Made by a program: the position numbers and the translations under genes. A model generated the notes under the pieces. It had not been told where the DNA came from, ran no database searches, and saw only the letters and a program-made list of their open reading frames with translations. From Alphaproteobacteria bacterium (lineage in GTDB: Bacteria; Pseudomonadota; Alphaproteobacteria; UBA2966), in the NCBI GenBank assembly GCA_021296255.1, contig JAGWAU010000001.1, forward strand, positions 1 through 64,000: a stretch of 64,000 nt of DNA, given 5' to 3'. The stretch's first letter is position 1; every line of letters begins with the position of its first letter. Positions 63,963 to 64,000 of the stretch are shown here, piece after piece.

Positions 63963-64000
63963 CATCACCAACCAGGATGATGTGAAGGCGCCGAGGCCCG

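Noticed and set aside
1-64000. CRISPR arrays, insertion sequences, integrases or prophage genes
   Set aside because: No regularly spaced direct repeats, transposase or phage-type proteins were found in any frame.

Overview
The window is a high-GC stretch of a chromosome from a free-living alphaproteobacterium, most like the Rhodospirillales. This placement is inferred from gene content and order. The order rph-rdgB-hemW / penicillin-binding-protein activator / rsmI-yraN / gshB is typical of the class, as are hrcA-grpE, dnaK-dnaJ-dapB and the his genes beside hslVU and an Smr protein. Other supporting signs are a PBP-activator lipoprotein, an OlsB-type ornithine lipid enzyme, an HslV propeptide and the lack of CIRCE operators. 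No rRNA, tRNA, CRISPR array, transposase or phage gene was seen.

Region 1 (1-2.6 kb) looks degraded. A phytanoyl-CoA-dioxygenase-like gene runs off the left edge. It is ATGA-coupled to a nucleotide-sugar epimerase with an in-frame amber codon. Next comes a flavin-dependent LLM oxidoreductase whose conserved N-terminus has no start codon. Region 2 (2.7-6.9 kb) is core metabolism and repair: pckA, thiI with a rhodanese domain, and an Fpg-like glycosylase. Region 3 (7.0-12.6 kb) is accessory catabolism: an SDR, two EamA exporters, an enolase-superfamily enzyme, a carboxymuconolactone-decarboxylase-like protein and a D-2-hydroxyacid dehydrogenase. Region 4 (12.7-18.7 kb) carries ettA, olsB, a small secreted protein, a macro-domain protein, an AmpG-like permease and a cupin.

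Region 5 (19-29.3 kb) is the clearest accessory system. A tightly overlapping ATP-dependent hydantoinase/oxoprolinase pair (HyuB, HyuA) is followed by a class-III aminotransferase and a complete TRAP transporter. Convergent to these are an NMT1-like binding protein without a signal peptide and an M19 dipeptidase homologue lacking several metal ligands. The simplest reading is uptake of a lactam, imide or hydantoin, ATP-driven ring opening, then transamination.

Region 6 (29.4-51.2 kb) is housekeeping: comM, gshB, rsmI/yraN, the PBP activator, hemW/rdgB/rph, an amidase, hrcA-grpE, dnaKJ and dapB. Region 7 (51.3-56.4 kb) has nth, membrane proteins, an adenosine-kinase-like sugar kinase and a membrane-bound [2Fe-2S] adenylate cyclase. 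That cyclase fuses a His-rich membrane domain, a ferredoxin domain and an intact class III catalytic domain, and is the most striking single protein here. Region 8 (56.4-64 kb) has hinT, hisE-F-A-(GNAT)-H-B, divergent hslVU, a CDP-alcohol phosphatidyltransferase and an Smr protein.

A small family of palindromic repeats sharing a GGAACCGCTCCGGC core occurs four times. Each copy lies within about 30 nt downstream of a stop codon and in the same orientation as that gene, which suggests REP-like or terminator-like 3' elements.
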